From positions 1-64,000 of the forward strand of contig NZ_RHOL01000008.1 of the NCBI RefSeq assembly GCF_003946465.1: a stretch of 64,000 nucleotides of DNA. The letters are read 5' to 3'. Source of the stretch: Lacticaseibacillus hegangensis (GTDB taxonomy: Bacteria > Bacillota > Bacilli > Lactobacillales > Lactobacillaceae). The stretch's first letter is position 1. Each line of letters starts with the position of its first letter. A program made the position numbers and the translations under genes. The notes under the pieces are model-generated. The model was given only the letters and a program-made list of their open reading frames with translations, ran no database searches and had not been told where the DNA came from. Below are positions 15,846-23,385 of this stretch, piece by piece.

Positions 15846-15900
15846 AAGACGCGACTAGCGTGCCCCGTAAGATTGGGACAATATCTAGTCGGCGTCTTTA
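15846..15900 (+). terminator. Terminator of the lpd operon
   Basis: AAGACGC-GACTAG (15846-15858) pairs with CTAGTC-GCGTCTT (15885-15898, one bulged G), then TTTA. Confidence 0.75.
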
Positions 15901-15913
15901 TTTGCGGGTATGG

Positions 15914-16018
15914 TCAGAGGGGGGTTAAGCATGTGAGGTCGTCGATGATGGAGAGCTGCAGGATTTCGTCGAAGCGATTGTTGGTGCCGGTGGTTTCGGT
16001 GTCGATTACGATTTTCAT
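15914..16018 (-). pseudogene. Remnant of a DEDDh 3'-5' exonuclease (DnaQ-like)
   Basis: A start codon at 16018 with GGAGGC upstream opens a frame of 34 codons encoding KIVIDTETTGTNN, then RFDEILQLSIID. This is the ExoI motif (D-x-E) plus the following conserved strand of DnaQ-family exonucleases such as the DinG/epsilon type. It stops soon after, and no continuation is found in any frame before the lpd terminator. About 80 percent of the domain is gone, so this is a deletion remnant. The retained ribosome site suggests recent loss. Confidence 0.65.
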
Positions 16019-16046
16019 AGCGTGCCTCCTGTTGTGGGTGGTTCCG

Positions 16047-16655
16047 TTACGAATCAATTTCCAATATTTGGTAAGGCGAAAGATAGAGCTCGCGCATGAT
16101 GACATGAGCCAGTTCGTCGCTGGTCAGATTATCGTCATTAGTCAGCCAGACCATGATGGTGCTCACGATCGTATTGGTGACCAGGTTGATGGCATAGGCT
16201 GGCGGAATTTCTCGGCAGAAAGAGGCCGACCCTTTAACCACGCGCAGTTCGCGCAAGATGGCGGTTTGCAGTTCGTTGACGACGGTTCTATAAAATGCTG
16301 CATCACCGTTAGGCCCAAGCAGGAAAGTAAGCAAGGGCCTATTTTTTGCGACCAAAGAAAGGATATCGACGATCACCGGGTAAGGTTTACCGGTCGCCAG
16401 CTCCTGCAGGTTCATGGTATCTGCCATTTCCTGGTCGAGCGTTTCTTTTAGCTTGGTCATGAATTGGCTTTTAAGCCGTTCAATCAGGTCATCCTTGTCT
16501 AGGTAGTGCAGGTAGAAGGTGCCGCGGCTGATGCCGGTCGCTTTGATGAGATCGGTGACGGTGATTTGGCTGAGTGGTTTTTCGCGGCCCACTTTGACCA
16601 AGGCGTCGATAATGGCTGTCTCAGTCTGGGCGTTGCGTTCTTGATGGGTTGTCAT
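16047..16655 (-). CDS. TetR family repressor of the divergent ABC exporter
   Basis: A 202-aa TetR protein: helix-turn-helix at residues 10-55 (AIIDALVKVGREKPLSQITVTDLIKATGISRGTFYLHYLDKDDLI) and a C-terminal ligand domain. ATG 16655 is used because GGAGGTCCCC precedes it; an upstream in-frame codon at 16682 lacks a ribosome site. The 130-bp divergent region towards the ABC ATPase contains the dyad AACAC-A-GTGTT, with a half-site repeated near its own start. It presumably represses both directions and is released by the exported compound. Confidence 0.87.
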   Translation of the reverse strand: MTTHQERNAQTETAIIDALVKVGREKPLSQITVTDLIKATGISRGTFYLHYLDKDDLIERLKSQFMTKLKETLDQEMADTMNLQELATGKPYPVIVDILSLVAKNRPLLTFLLGPNGDAAFYRTVVNELQTAILRELRVVKGSASFCREIPPAYAINLVTNTIVSTIMVWLTNDDNLTSDELAHVIMRELYLSPYQILEIDS

Positions 16656-16740
16656 GGGGACCTCCAGGGATTTGATGAACACTTTTTTAACTTTTGACCA
16701 TAGAAATTTATGGCTGAGATGGTTTAATAATCACATAGTT

Positions 16741-16761
16741 TGATAAACACAGTGTTCATTA
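16741..16761. promoter_or_regulatory. Probable TetR operator in the divergent region
   Basis: TGATAAACACAGTGTTCATT contains AACAC-A-GTGTT with partly symmetric flanks, 25 bases before the ABC ATPase start. The half-site GATGAACACT recurs at 16674-16683 next to the TetR start. Confidence 0.5.
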
Positions 16762-16785
16762 TTTACCAATTGGAGGAGACATGCA

Positions 16786-17490
16786 ATGACGAGTTTTATT
16801 TCGGTTAAGAATGAGACCAAGACGTACGGCACCGGCAGTCATGCGGTGACAGCAAACAAGGACATCAGCTTTGAAATCGCACCTGGCGAGCTGACGATCA
16901 TCTTAGGCGCATCAGGGGCCGGCAAGTCGACCCTGCTTAACGTGCTTGGTGGCATGGATCATCTGACTTCTGGTTCTGTGAACGTTAATGGTGTGGAGTT
17001 GGGGGAGCTAGATAAGCGTGGGCTCAATACCTATCGGCGTAAGCAAGTCGGATTCGTGTTTCAGTTTTACAACTTGGTTCAGAACCTGACCACCGTTGAG
17101 AATGTCGAGCTGGCCTCAGAAATCGCGCCGGAAGCCGTCGATGCGGTTCAGGCATTAACGCAGGTGGGTCTGAAAGATCGTATCGAGAATTTCCCAGCGC
17201 AGCTTTCCGGTGGTGAGCAGCAGCGGGTGGCCATTGCCCGTGCGATGGCCAAGAACCCCGACTTGCTGCTGGCGGACGAGCCGACGGGGGCCTTGGATTA
17301 CAAGACCGGCAAGAAGATTTTGCAGCTGTTCCAAGATTTTGCCCGCGAATCCGGCAAGAACGTGATCATCGTGACGCATAATTCAATGATTCGGCCAATG
17401 GCGGATCACGTGATCGAGATCGCAGACGGCCAGGTCAAGGCAGACGAGCGCAACGATAAGCCGACGCCTGTGGCCGAGATTGAATGGTAG
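16786..17490 (+). CDS. ABC transporter ATPase, MacB/LolD type
   Basis: A 234-aa ATPase: Walker [12 protein letters not shown] (residues 38-48), Q-loop [10 protein letters not shown], signature [15 protein letters not shown], Walker [13 protein letters not shown] and H-loop VTHN. The GEQQ signature and the [10 protein letters not shown] stretch place it with the FtsX-associated ATPases (MacB, LolD, BceA-like). The start has GGAGGAG nine bases ahead. It precedes its large permease by nine bases, and both are controlled by the divergent TetR. It powers export of a peptide, antibiotic or lipid-like substrate; the substrate is not predictable. Confidence 0.92.
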   Translation: MTSFISVKNETKTYGTGSHAVTANKDISFEIAPGELTIILGASGAGKSTLLNVLGGMDHLTSGSVNVNGVELGELDKRGLNTYRRKQVGFVFQFYNLVQNLTTVENVELASEIAPEAVDAVQALTQVGLKDRIENFPAQLSGGEQQRVAIARAMAKNPDLLLADEPTGALDYKTGKKILQLFQDFARESGKNVIIVTHNSMIRPMADHVIEIADGQVKADERNDKPTPVAEIEW

Positions 17491-17499
17491 GCGAACGCG

Positions 17500-20217
17500 A
17501 TGAAGATGCTAAATAAAAATATCGCGCGTGAGTTCAAGCTTTCCATCGCCCGGTTCATTTCGGTTTCCGCGCTGTTAATGCTTGGCGTGTTCGTGCTAAT
17601 CGGGCTGAATGTCACCGGCCCGAACATGCGCAGCACCGCGCAGAAGTCCTATACTGCAGAGCACCTTGCCGATGCCAAGGTGACGTCGACAGTGGCCCTT
17701 GATGCTAATGACCGGCAGACGGTGCGTCAGTTGTCCGGTATCAAGACCGCAGAGTTCGGGCATACGACCGATGTTGTGATCAAAGGCAGCCGGCATGCGC
17801 TGCGGATTCAGAGCAACCCGGCGACGCTGTCGAAGCTCACAATCACGAAAGGCCGCAAAGCCAAAGCCGCTGATGAAATCGTCTTAAGCGATAAGCTGTC
17901 AGGCGAGTATCAACTTGGGCAGCACGTCACTTTTACTTCGGGCAAAACTGGCAGCACAACCGGTTTAAAGAAGCAGACCTATAAGATCGTCGGCTTTGCC
18001 ACTTCCACCGAATTCCTGAAGAAGGACAGCCTCGGCTCCACTAGTCTCGGTAGTGGGACGCTGTACGGCTTTGGTTACGTGGTCAAGGCGGCGTTTTCAA
18101 GCAGTAAACCGAACGTCGCCAGGTTGGCCTTTACTAATCCTAAGGGCCAGGCCTATTCAACCAGCTACGAGCACCACGCCAAGACGCTGACCGACAAGCT
18201 GCAAAAGAAGCTGAACGCACGCAACAAGACGCGTGTGGCGGACTTGCGCACAGAGCTGAATGACGAGATCAGTTCTGGGGAAAGTCAGATCCAGACCAAT
18301 GAAGCAGCAATTAAGACTGCCAGCACACAGCTGACTGCAGCGCAGCAGCAGCTGTCAACGCAGCTCGCCGCAGCCAAGGCGGCGAACAATGCCACGGCCG
18401 TTGCCCAAGTCGAAGCTAAACAACAAGTACTCGATCAACAGAAAGCCGCCTTGAAGTCTAAGCAGACAGCACTGGCAACGGCGAAGTCTGATCTGGCGGA
18501 GGCCAAGACAACACGCAAGCAGCTTGACGACGTGACCTTGACCGTTGAAAGCCGGAACGATTATAACGACGGCTACAATAATTACGGTGAAGATGCCCAG
18601 CGGATCGACGTCTTGGGCCGCTCTTTCCCAGCGTTCTTCTTCCTGATCGCGATTCTGGTCAGCTTCACGACGATGCAGCGCATGGTCGAAGAAAAGCGTA
18701 TCGAGATGGGGACTATGCGTGCCCTTGGCTACAGTACCGGCGAAGTGATGCGTGAGTTCTTGGTTTACAGCGTGACTACGGCGGTCACGGGGACAGTGCT
18801 TGGCAGTGTCCTTGGGTTGGTCGTCCTGCCGCGTATCATCTTCAACGCCTACACGGCTAACTTCAACTTTTCAACGCTGCTGCTGGCACCACATTTCGGC
18901 TATGTTGCCGTAAGCCTGGTGTTAGCCTTAGCGTCAACAGTGCTGGCATCATGGCTGGCGGCGCGGTCTTCTTTGAAGATCATTCCGGCCGAACTGATGC
19001 TGCCGAAGCCGCCGGCCAATGGTTCGCGAATCCTTTTGGAGCGGATTAAGCCGTTGTGGCGGAAGATGAGTTTTTCCTACAAAGTGACCGCCCGCAACCT
19101 GTTCCGTTATAAGGGCCGCATGTTCATGACGATCATCGGGGTCGCCGGGGCCACTGCGCTGATGATCACCGGCTTTGGGATTCGCGATTCATTGAATACC
19201 ATTGTTGACCGGCAGTTTGGCAATATTAGTCAGTATGATCTCGTGACCGTGTATAATCCCAACGCCGGTACCAGTGCAATGCGTAAGGCGCAAGCGGCGG
19301 TGACAGATTCGAGCCAAGTCAAGCGCGACACTGCGGCATATTTTGCCAATGTTTACGCGACCGCAAGCGGTTCTGATACGCGAGAAAACATTGCGCTGAT
19401 GGTGCCAAAGTCTGGCGGGCAGCTGGATCATTACATCAAATTGCGTGATGACAAAACTGGCAAAAAGCTTTCGCTGACCGATAATGGGGCAGTGGTGTCA
19501 CAGAAGCTCGCGAAGCTGCAAGGGGCAAGCGTCGGCGATACGATCAGTCTTAAAGATACTGATGGCACCGCACACAAGGTCAAGATTGCCGCAATAACAA
19601 CCATGTACGCCGGGCACTACGTATACATGAACCAGACATATTACCAGAAGGTCTACGACAAAGCGGCGAAGCCAAATGCCTACCTCGTCACCTTGAAGCA
19701 CAACACAAGCAAGTCAGTGAACGCCTTTGCGTCAAAGTTCAACCACCACGAAGCGGCAGTTGAGACTGTGCAGTCCAGAGAAACCAAGAAGACCATCACC
19801 AACATTTTAGGCAATCTGAACAACCTGATCCTCGTGCTGGTGGTCAGTGCCTCATTGCTGTCGCTGGTCGTGCTTTACACGCTGACCAATATCAACGTCT
19901 CCGAGCGGATGCCGGAACTTTCTACCCTGAAAGTCTTGGGCTTCTATCCGCGAGAAGTGCTGATGTACATTTACCGTGAAACCAACATTTTGACTGGTGC
20001 TGGAATCGTCGTCGGTATTGGTGTTGGCTATCTGTTCCACGCCTACATCATGGATCTATTGCCACCAGCCACAGCGATGGTGGCACCAGGGCTGACCTGG
20101 ATCAACATCTTGATCTCGGTCGGGTTGACCATTGTCTTCTCGTTGATAGTCATGTTCATGATGAACCGGAAGATTCAAAGTGTGGATATGCTTGAGGCGT
20201 TGAAGTCAGTTGATTAG
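17500..20217 (+). CDS. Large FtsX-like ABC permease
   Basis: A 905-aa permease with two FtsX modules. TM1 at about residues 18-40 is followed by a long extracellular region (45-370) that includes an Ala/Gln-rich coiled coil (about 255-345: QTNEAAIKTASTQLTAAQQQ). Three TM helices follow at 370-500, then a second N-terminal TM (RMFMTIIGVAGATALMITGFG), another extracytoplasmic domain, and three final TMs (LVVSASLLSLVVLYTLTNI onward). The second module opens with the typical YKVTARNLFRYKGRMF. Coiled-coil-bearing versions are common in Firmicutes and are linked to export of surface-active compounds. Start ATG 17500 has only a weak ribosome site, so coupling to the ATPase is likely. It is the last gene before a strong terminator. 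Confidence 0.9.
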   Translation: MKMLNKNIAREFKLSIARFISVSALLMLGVFVLIGLNVTGPNMRSTAQKSYTAEHLADAKVTSTVALDANDRQTVRQLSGIKTAEFGHTTDVVIKGSRHALRIQSNPATLSKLTITKGRKAKAADEIVLSDKLSGEYQLGQHVTFTSGKTGSTTGLKKQTYKIVGFATSTEFLKKDSLGSTSLGSGTLYGFGYVVKAAFSSSKPNVARLAFTNPKGQAYSTSYEHHAKTLTDKLQKKLNARNKTRVADLRTELNDEISSGESQIQTNEAAIKTASTQLTAAQQQLSTQLAAAKAANNATAVAQVEAKQQVLDQQKAALKSKQTALATAKSDLAEAKTTRKQLDDVTLTVESRNDYNDGYNNYGEDAQRIDVLGRSFPAFFFLIAILVSFTTMQRMVEEKRIEMGTMRALGYSTGEVMREFLVYSVTTAVTGTVLGSVLGLVVLPRIIFNAYTANFNFSTLLLAPHFGYVAVSLVLALASTVLASWLAARSSLKIIPAELMLPKPPANGSRILLERIKPLWRKMSFSYKVTARNLFRYKGRMFMTIIGVAGATALMITGFGIRDSLNTIVDRQFGNISQYDLVTVYNPNAGTSAMRKAQAAVTDSSQVKRDTAAYFANVYATASGSDTRENIALMVPKSGGQLDHYIKLRDDKTGKKLSLTDNGAVVSQKLAKLQGASVGDTISLKDTDGTAHKVKIAAITTMYAGHYVYMNQTYYQKVYDKAAKPNAYLVTLKHNTSKSVNAFASKFNHHEAAVETVQSRETKKTITNILGNLNNLILVLVVSASLLSLVVLYTLTNINVSERMPELSTLKVLGFYPREVLMYIYRETNILTGAGIVVGIGVGYLFHAYIMDLLPPATAMVAPGLTWINILISVGLTIVFSLIVMFMMNRKIQSVDMLEALKSVD

Positions 20218-20234
20218 AGCTTTTGCCAAATTAG

Positions 20235-20287
20235 TTAGGACCCTGCAGCCGGTCATGATGATCGAGAGGCAGGGTCCTAATTTTTTT
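20235..20287 (+). terminator. Terminator of the ABC exporter operon
   Basis: TTAGGACCCTGC (20235-20246) is the exact complement of GCAGGGTCCTAA (20269-20280), followed by seven T. Confidence 0.9.
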
Positions 20288-20307
20288 GATTCACTAATTC
20301 TTAATGG

Positions 20308-20574
20308 CTAATGCCAAGAAGTGTGTGCAATTACTAGTTGCGAAGCACTTTTGTGTGCTATTACAACAACGTGGATGGCGCTGCTAATTAACAGCGCTGT
20401 GACGAGGTTCACGTTAGGATAAAGCCGAATCGAAGCCAGCCACAGGTCAATCGACATGATGGTGATAGGCATAAGAACGGCTACCAGGGCGACAGCAGCA
20501 AGACCCATACCAATTAGCTGGAGGGACGTGTCGACGGGGTGCGCGGCCAGACGATCATTGATTACTTTGCGCAT
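20308..20574 (-). CDS. Small two-TM membrane protein, unknown
   Basis: An 88-aa protein: a charged N-terminus (RKVINDRLAAHPVDTS), then hydrophobic segments LIGMGLAAVALVAVLMPITI and LVTALLISSAIHVVVIA. I chose ATG 20574 because AATAGGAGAA precedes it. No family is recognised. It is monocistronic, between a terminator and another small membrane gene. It is supported by the ribosome site and by clear membrane helices only. Confidence 0.55.
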   Translation of the reverse strand: MRKVINDRLAAHPVDTSLQLIGMGLAAVALVAVLMPITIMSIDLWLASIRLYPNVNLVTALLISSAIHVVVIAHKSASQLVIAHTSWH

Positions 20575-20776
20575 GCGGTTTCTCCTATTCTGAAACGATT
20601 TCTTGATTATATCAGATAAGCAGTCGCGAGAAGTACGACTAGGATCAGCCATTTATTAGCCGAGTTGGTTTCAACATCCGTGCGTTTAAAACCGTGCGCG
20701 GGAATAACTATTTTCCTGGTGCGGATTGATAAACAATTATGATAAGCTTTGGGTACTAACCTGAAAGGGGCTCATT

Positions 20777-20938
20777 ATGAAAAACTTGCAGGCTGGCGGC
20801 TTCCTCTTCGTGGGCGGCGCCATCATCATGACGGTCACTCAGTTTGGCAAAGTCGTTCCTATCATCGGTGGGGTGTGCGCGCTGCTTGGTGCAGGCATGC
20901 TGATCTATTATTTGTTCAGCAACGAAGGTAAGTATTAA
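20777..20938 (+). CDS. 53-aa membrane miniprotein
   Basis: ATG 20777, preceded by GAAAGGGG at a good distance, opens a 53-codon frame: KNLQAGGFLFVGGAIIMTV, then two glycine-rich hydrophobic helices (residues 6-22 and 27-45) and a polar tail SNEGKY. It ends at TAA 20936 and is followed by a hairpin terminator, so it forms a complete transcription unit. Too short for family assignment; a small membrane-regulatory role is only a possibility. Confidence 0.6.
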   Translation: MKNLQAGGFLFVGGAIIMTVTQFGKVVPIIGGVCALLGAGMLIYYLFSNEGKY

Positions 20939-20972
20939 AAGTACAAGTTTGATGAAAATACCAAGTTTCACT

Positions 20973-21002
20973 CAGGCGGTCCTTTGGGGTCGCCTGTTTT
21001 CT
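20973..21002 (+). terminator. Terminator after the miniprotein
   Basis: CAGGCGGTCC pairs with GGGTCGCCTG around TTTG, then TTTTC. Confidence 0.75.
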
Positions 21003-21132
21003 TGCGAGGACTGAGTAGACTGAGCGGCTGGTTGTCATCAACAAAGGTGCGCCATAGCGACAGCCGCTATCCGAGGCTAGTCGGGGATGCTATTATCTAA
21101 GGGAAGAGCAGTGCGAAAGCGGAGGAATCCCC

Positions 21133-21663
21133 ATGAGCAAAGAGCGTTTGACAACGTTTATCGACGCCGTATTGGCGATCGTGATGACCATTCTAGTGTT
21201 GGACCTGAAGCTGCCTGAGCAAGTCACGGTGGGAGGCTTTTGGACCCTGAGAGATCAGTTCATTGCGTATTTTATCAGTTTCTTCTGGATTGGGACGATG
21301 TGGGTCGGGATGCACAACAACTGGCACCGCGTTAAAACCATCACGTGGGCTGCGCCGTGGCTGGCCATCGTGTTGCTGTTTTTTAGCTCGCTGGTGCCTT
21401 ATGCGACGCGGATCGTCTCGGCCCACTTCATGAGCGTGGGGGCGCAAGTTTTCTACGGCGTCATCATCATTGGCGTGACGCTGGCCAACCTGGCACTGTA
21501 CCGGTCGGTGCTTGGGGATGCGCCGCGTAACCGGCTGCTGTTCTGGGACGTGGTGGTGAAGTGCGCGGCATTGCTGCTCAGCTTTGTTTTCCCGCCGACC
21601 ATGCTGATCGTGACGCTGCTGGCGGCGATCTTCTGGGTGGTCATGGGGCTTCAAAAATACTAA
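21133..21663 (+). CDS. TMEM175-family (DUF1211) potassium channel-like protein
   Basis: A 176-aa protein with six hydrophobic helices. The first reads RLTTFIDAVLAIVMTILVLDL, aligning with the signature R-x3-FSDAVFAI-x-T-LLVL of TMEM175 channels, but the FSD triad is FID here. Bacterial TMEM175 proteins are tetrameric K+-selective leak channels formed by this helix. The Ser to Ile change next to the constriction may affect conduction. The start ATG 21133 has GCGGAGGAA ahead. It is a single-gene unit. Confidence 0.8.
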   Translation: MSKERLTTFIDAVLAIVMTILVLDLKLPEQVTVGGFWTLRDQFIAYFISFFWIGTMWVGMHNNWHRVKTITWAAPWLAIVLLFFSSLVPYATRIVSAHFMSVGAQVFYGVIIIGVTLANLALYRSVLGDAPRNRLLFWDVVVKCAALLLSFVFPPTMLIVTLLAAIFWVVMGLQKY

Positions 21664-21673
21664 CGATACGCAA

Positions 21674-21707
21674 AAGGCGTCTGCGGAATCTCCTCTGCAG
21701 GCGCCTT
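21674..21707. terminator. Terminator, mainly for the minus-strand SDR operon
   Basis: AAGGCG-T-CTGC pairs with GCAG-G-CGCCTT. On the minus strand it is followed by TTTTG, so it closes the operon ending at 21717; it may also slow the TMEM175 transcript. Confidence 0.6.
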
Positions 21708-21716
21708 GCTAGTTGA

Positions 21717-22367
21717 TCAGTAGACCGGCCGCGTTCGACCTTGGGTGTCAGGATCAGCGATGCCAATGCTGTCATTGGCCGCGTAACTGGGGTCTGCGAC
21801 GATTTTCAATACGACATCGGCAATACTTTGGCGAGAACCGGAGACGCCGTTATAAGGTTGGCTCTTCGTCGTCACGGTATATTTCACCCCGTCGCGGTCG
21901 TTTAGCCACGGCAAGCGCAAAGTTGTGTAGGTCAATCCAGAAGCGGCAAGCAGCCGATCGGAGTTGATCGCGGCATCAAGGCCGCTTTGCACCTGACGCA
22001 AGTTCCATTCGCCGAATTCGCCAGGCACCTCGTTGTAGATGCCTAGGATATTGGTGAATACGACGCGTTCAACGTGGTGTGCCTGCATAGCGGCAATCAC
22101 GTTTTTGGTCATGGCATTATCGGCATCGTGATCAACGACGGCGACAAATACCAGATCCTGGCCGGCTACTGCAGCGGACACTGATGCTGAATCCTCAAGA
22201 TCAGTCTCGACGACCTTCACGCGCGGGTTATCCGCGAGCCTCGCCAGACGCTCTGCGCGGCGCAGACCCAGGGTCAACTCAACGTCTTTGAATTGCGGTT
22301 CAGTCAAAATACGGTGTTCCACGATGCGGGCGATTTGCCCATTCGCCGCTAAGATAAGTAGTTTCAT
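21717..22367 (-). CDS. NAD(P)-binding oxidoreductase, atypical SDR (NmrA-like)
   Basis: A 216-aa protein: KLLILAANGQIARIVEHRIL is a variant GxxGxIxR nucleotide loop, LGLRRAERLARL supplies an NADP-type basic patch, and VVETDLEDSASVSAAVAGQDLVFVA follows. The usual YxxxK catalytic pair is not evident, as in the atypical SDR5/NmrA group acting as redox sensors or flavin/quinone reductases. A GAGGAATAAC site precedes the start. It is the last gene of a four-gene minus-strand operon (MFS, HD-like protein, broken SDR, this gene), about ten bases after the broken paralogue. Likely induced by the MerR that controls the operon promoter. Confidence 0.83.
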   Translation of the reverse strand: MKLLILAANGQIARIVEHRILTEPQFKDVELTLGLRRAERLARLADNPRVKVVETDLEDSASVSAAVAGQDLVFVAVVDHDADNAMTKNVIAAMQAHHVERVVFTNILGIYNEVPGEFGEWNLRQVQSGLDAAINSDRLLAASGLTYTTLRLPWLNDRDGVKYTVTTKSQPYNGVSGSRQSIADVVLKIVADPSYAANDSIGIADPDTQGRTRPVY

Positions 22368-22377
22368 GTTATTCCTC

Positions 22378-22571
22378 CTATTTGCGATTAATACCCAGAC
22401 TGTCGCGACTGCCGAGTTGCGGGTCGTGTGCTAAACGCATCACGAGGTCGGCAATGCTCGGCCGGCGTGGCGCGCCATCAAGGTGAGCTGGTCGTCAGAA
22501 TGTTGCAACAAGTACTGCCGGGTGACTTGGCCGACCGAGCCAGTCGCGCCAATAATTAAGATGTTCGTCAT
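22378..22571 (-). pseudogene. SDR gene with large internal deletion
   Basis: ATG at 22571 starts TNILIIGATGSVGQVTRQYLL, a textbook atypical-SDR Rossmann start, and runs to about residue 41. A shifted frame then gives RPSIADLVMRLAHDPQLGSR followed by DSLGINRK and a stop at 22378, the normal C-terminal end of the same family (compare the intact neighbour, which has SIADVVLKIVADPSYAANDS before its own end). The middle, roughly 150 codons, is missing and the join is out of frame. It is therefore a deletion pseudogene between two intact operon members. Confidence 0.8.
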
Positions 22572-22582
22572 AAGTTTTCCTC

Positions 22583-23371
22583 CTAGAAGGTGAGTGTTTC
22601 GTCTGGAATCAATTCTAGTTCTTGTTGCGAGAGATAAAGCAAGCGCATTGTCGATTGCGTATGAAGAGTTGTGAAATCAACAGGAATGCCGAAACGCAGT
22701 TGCTCCAGTTGCCGCAAGTCGCTGGTCCAGGTTTGCAGACGCCGGACCTTGTCAGGATTGCTGGCTGCGGTCAGCACCTGAATGAGCAGGTCAGAGTCAC
22801 TGTGCGCCCATCGCCACCCCGCATGGGCCATCACTGCAGCGATCGTGGTATGCAGGCGCGCCGGCTCGATGATGTCGCGGCCGCCGATGAAGCGGTTAAA
22901 GCGAATCAGCCCATCGCTGCCAGTAAAGCCGGCGTGATCCCAGCCAAAGTCGTGAAGGTAGGCGGTCAGTATCAGCAGCGCGGTGTCGTGGCTGGGCAAT
23001 TTTTCCAGTTGGGCGAAGTACAGGCTGAGATAGGCGAGCCGCATGGCGTGGGCGGCGCCATAATGATATCGGCCGCGATTGAGGACTGGACCAAAGAGTG
23101 CATCGAGGATCTCGATCAATCGGCCGGCTGAACTGCTTTGAGCATTCGCCAGCGACCCGACTTGATCAAGCGCCAGCTGTGGTGGAACGGTGTCAATGAA
23201 GCTGCAGTCGTCCTGATCAGTGGGCGAGTCGCGGCAAATCAGCAGGCGGACATCGAGATGGTGATAGAGATAATTCCGCACCGCTGCCTGACCGGCCTGC
23301 CAGTCGATGAGGTAGTTGCCATTTCGATCGACGAGGGCGTAATACAGCAGGGCGTGGCTGACAACTTTCAT
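22583..23371 (-). CDS. Putative HD-domain-like hydrolase
   Basis: A 262-aa protein without a close family I can name. The centre has an HD-superfamily-like pattern: YHYGAAHAMRLAYLSL, then ALLILTAYLHDFGWDHAG (the HD pair), then TIAAVMAHAGW and LTAASNPDKV, giving the order H...HD...H...D expected of metal-dependent phosphohydrolases. The N-terminal 90 residues (HALLYYALVDRNGNYLIDW) look like a separate small domain. It is the second gene of the MerR-controlled MFS operon, 14 bases after the transporter. No signal peptide. Substrate unknown; the HD reading is inference from motif order. Confidence 0.65.
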   Translation of the reverse strand: MKVVSHALLYYALVDRNGNYLIDWQAGQAAVRNYLYHHLDVRLLICRDSPTDQDDCSFIDTVPPQLALDQVGSLANAQSSSAGRLIEILDALFGPVLNRGRYHYGAAHAMRLAYLSLYFAQLEKLPSHDTALLILTAYLHDFGWDHAGFTGSDGLIRFNRFIGGRDIIEPARLHTTIAAVMAHAGWRWAHSDSDLLIQVLTAASNPDKVRRLQTWTSDLRQLEQLRFGIPVDFTTLHTQSTMRLLYLSQQELELIPDETLTF

Positions 23372-23385
23372 TGGGTATACCTACC

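Noticed and set aside
15873-16451. 192-codon + strand frame across the exonuclease remnant and TetR gene
   Set aside because: Runs through a terminator and opposes a clear TetR gene.
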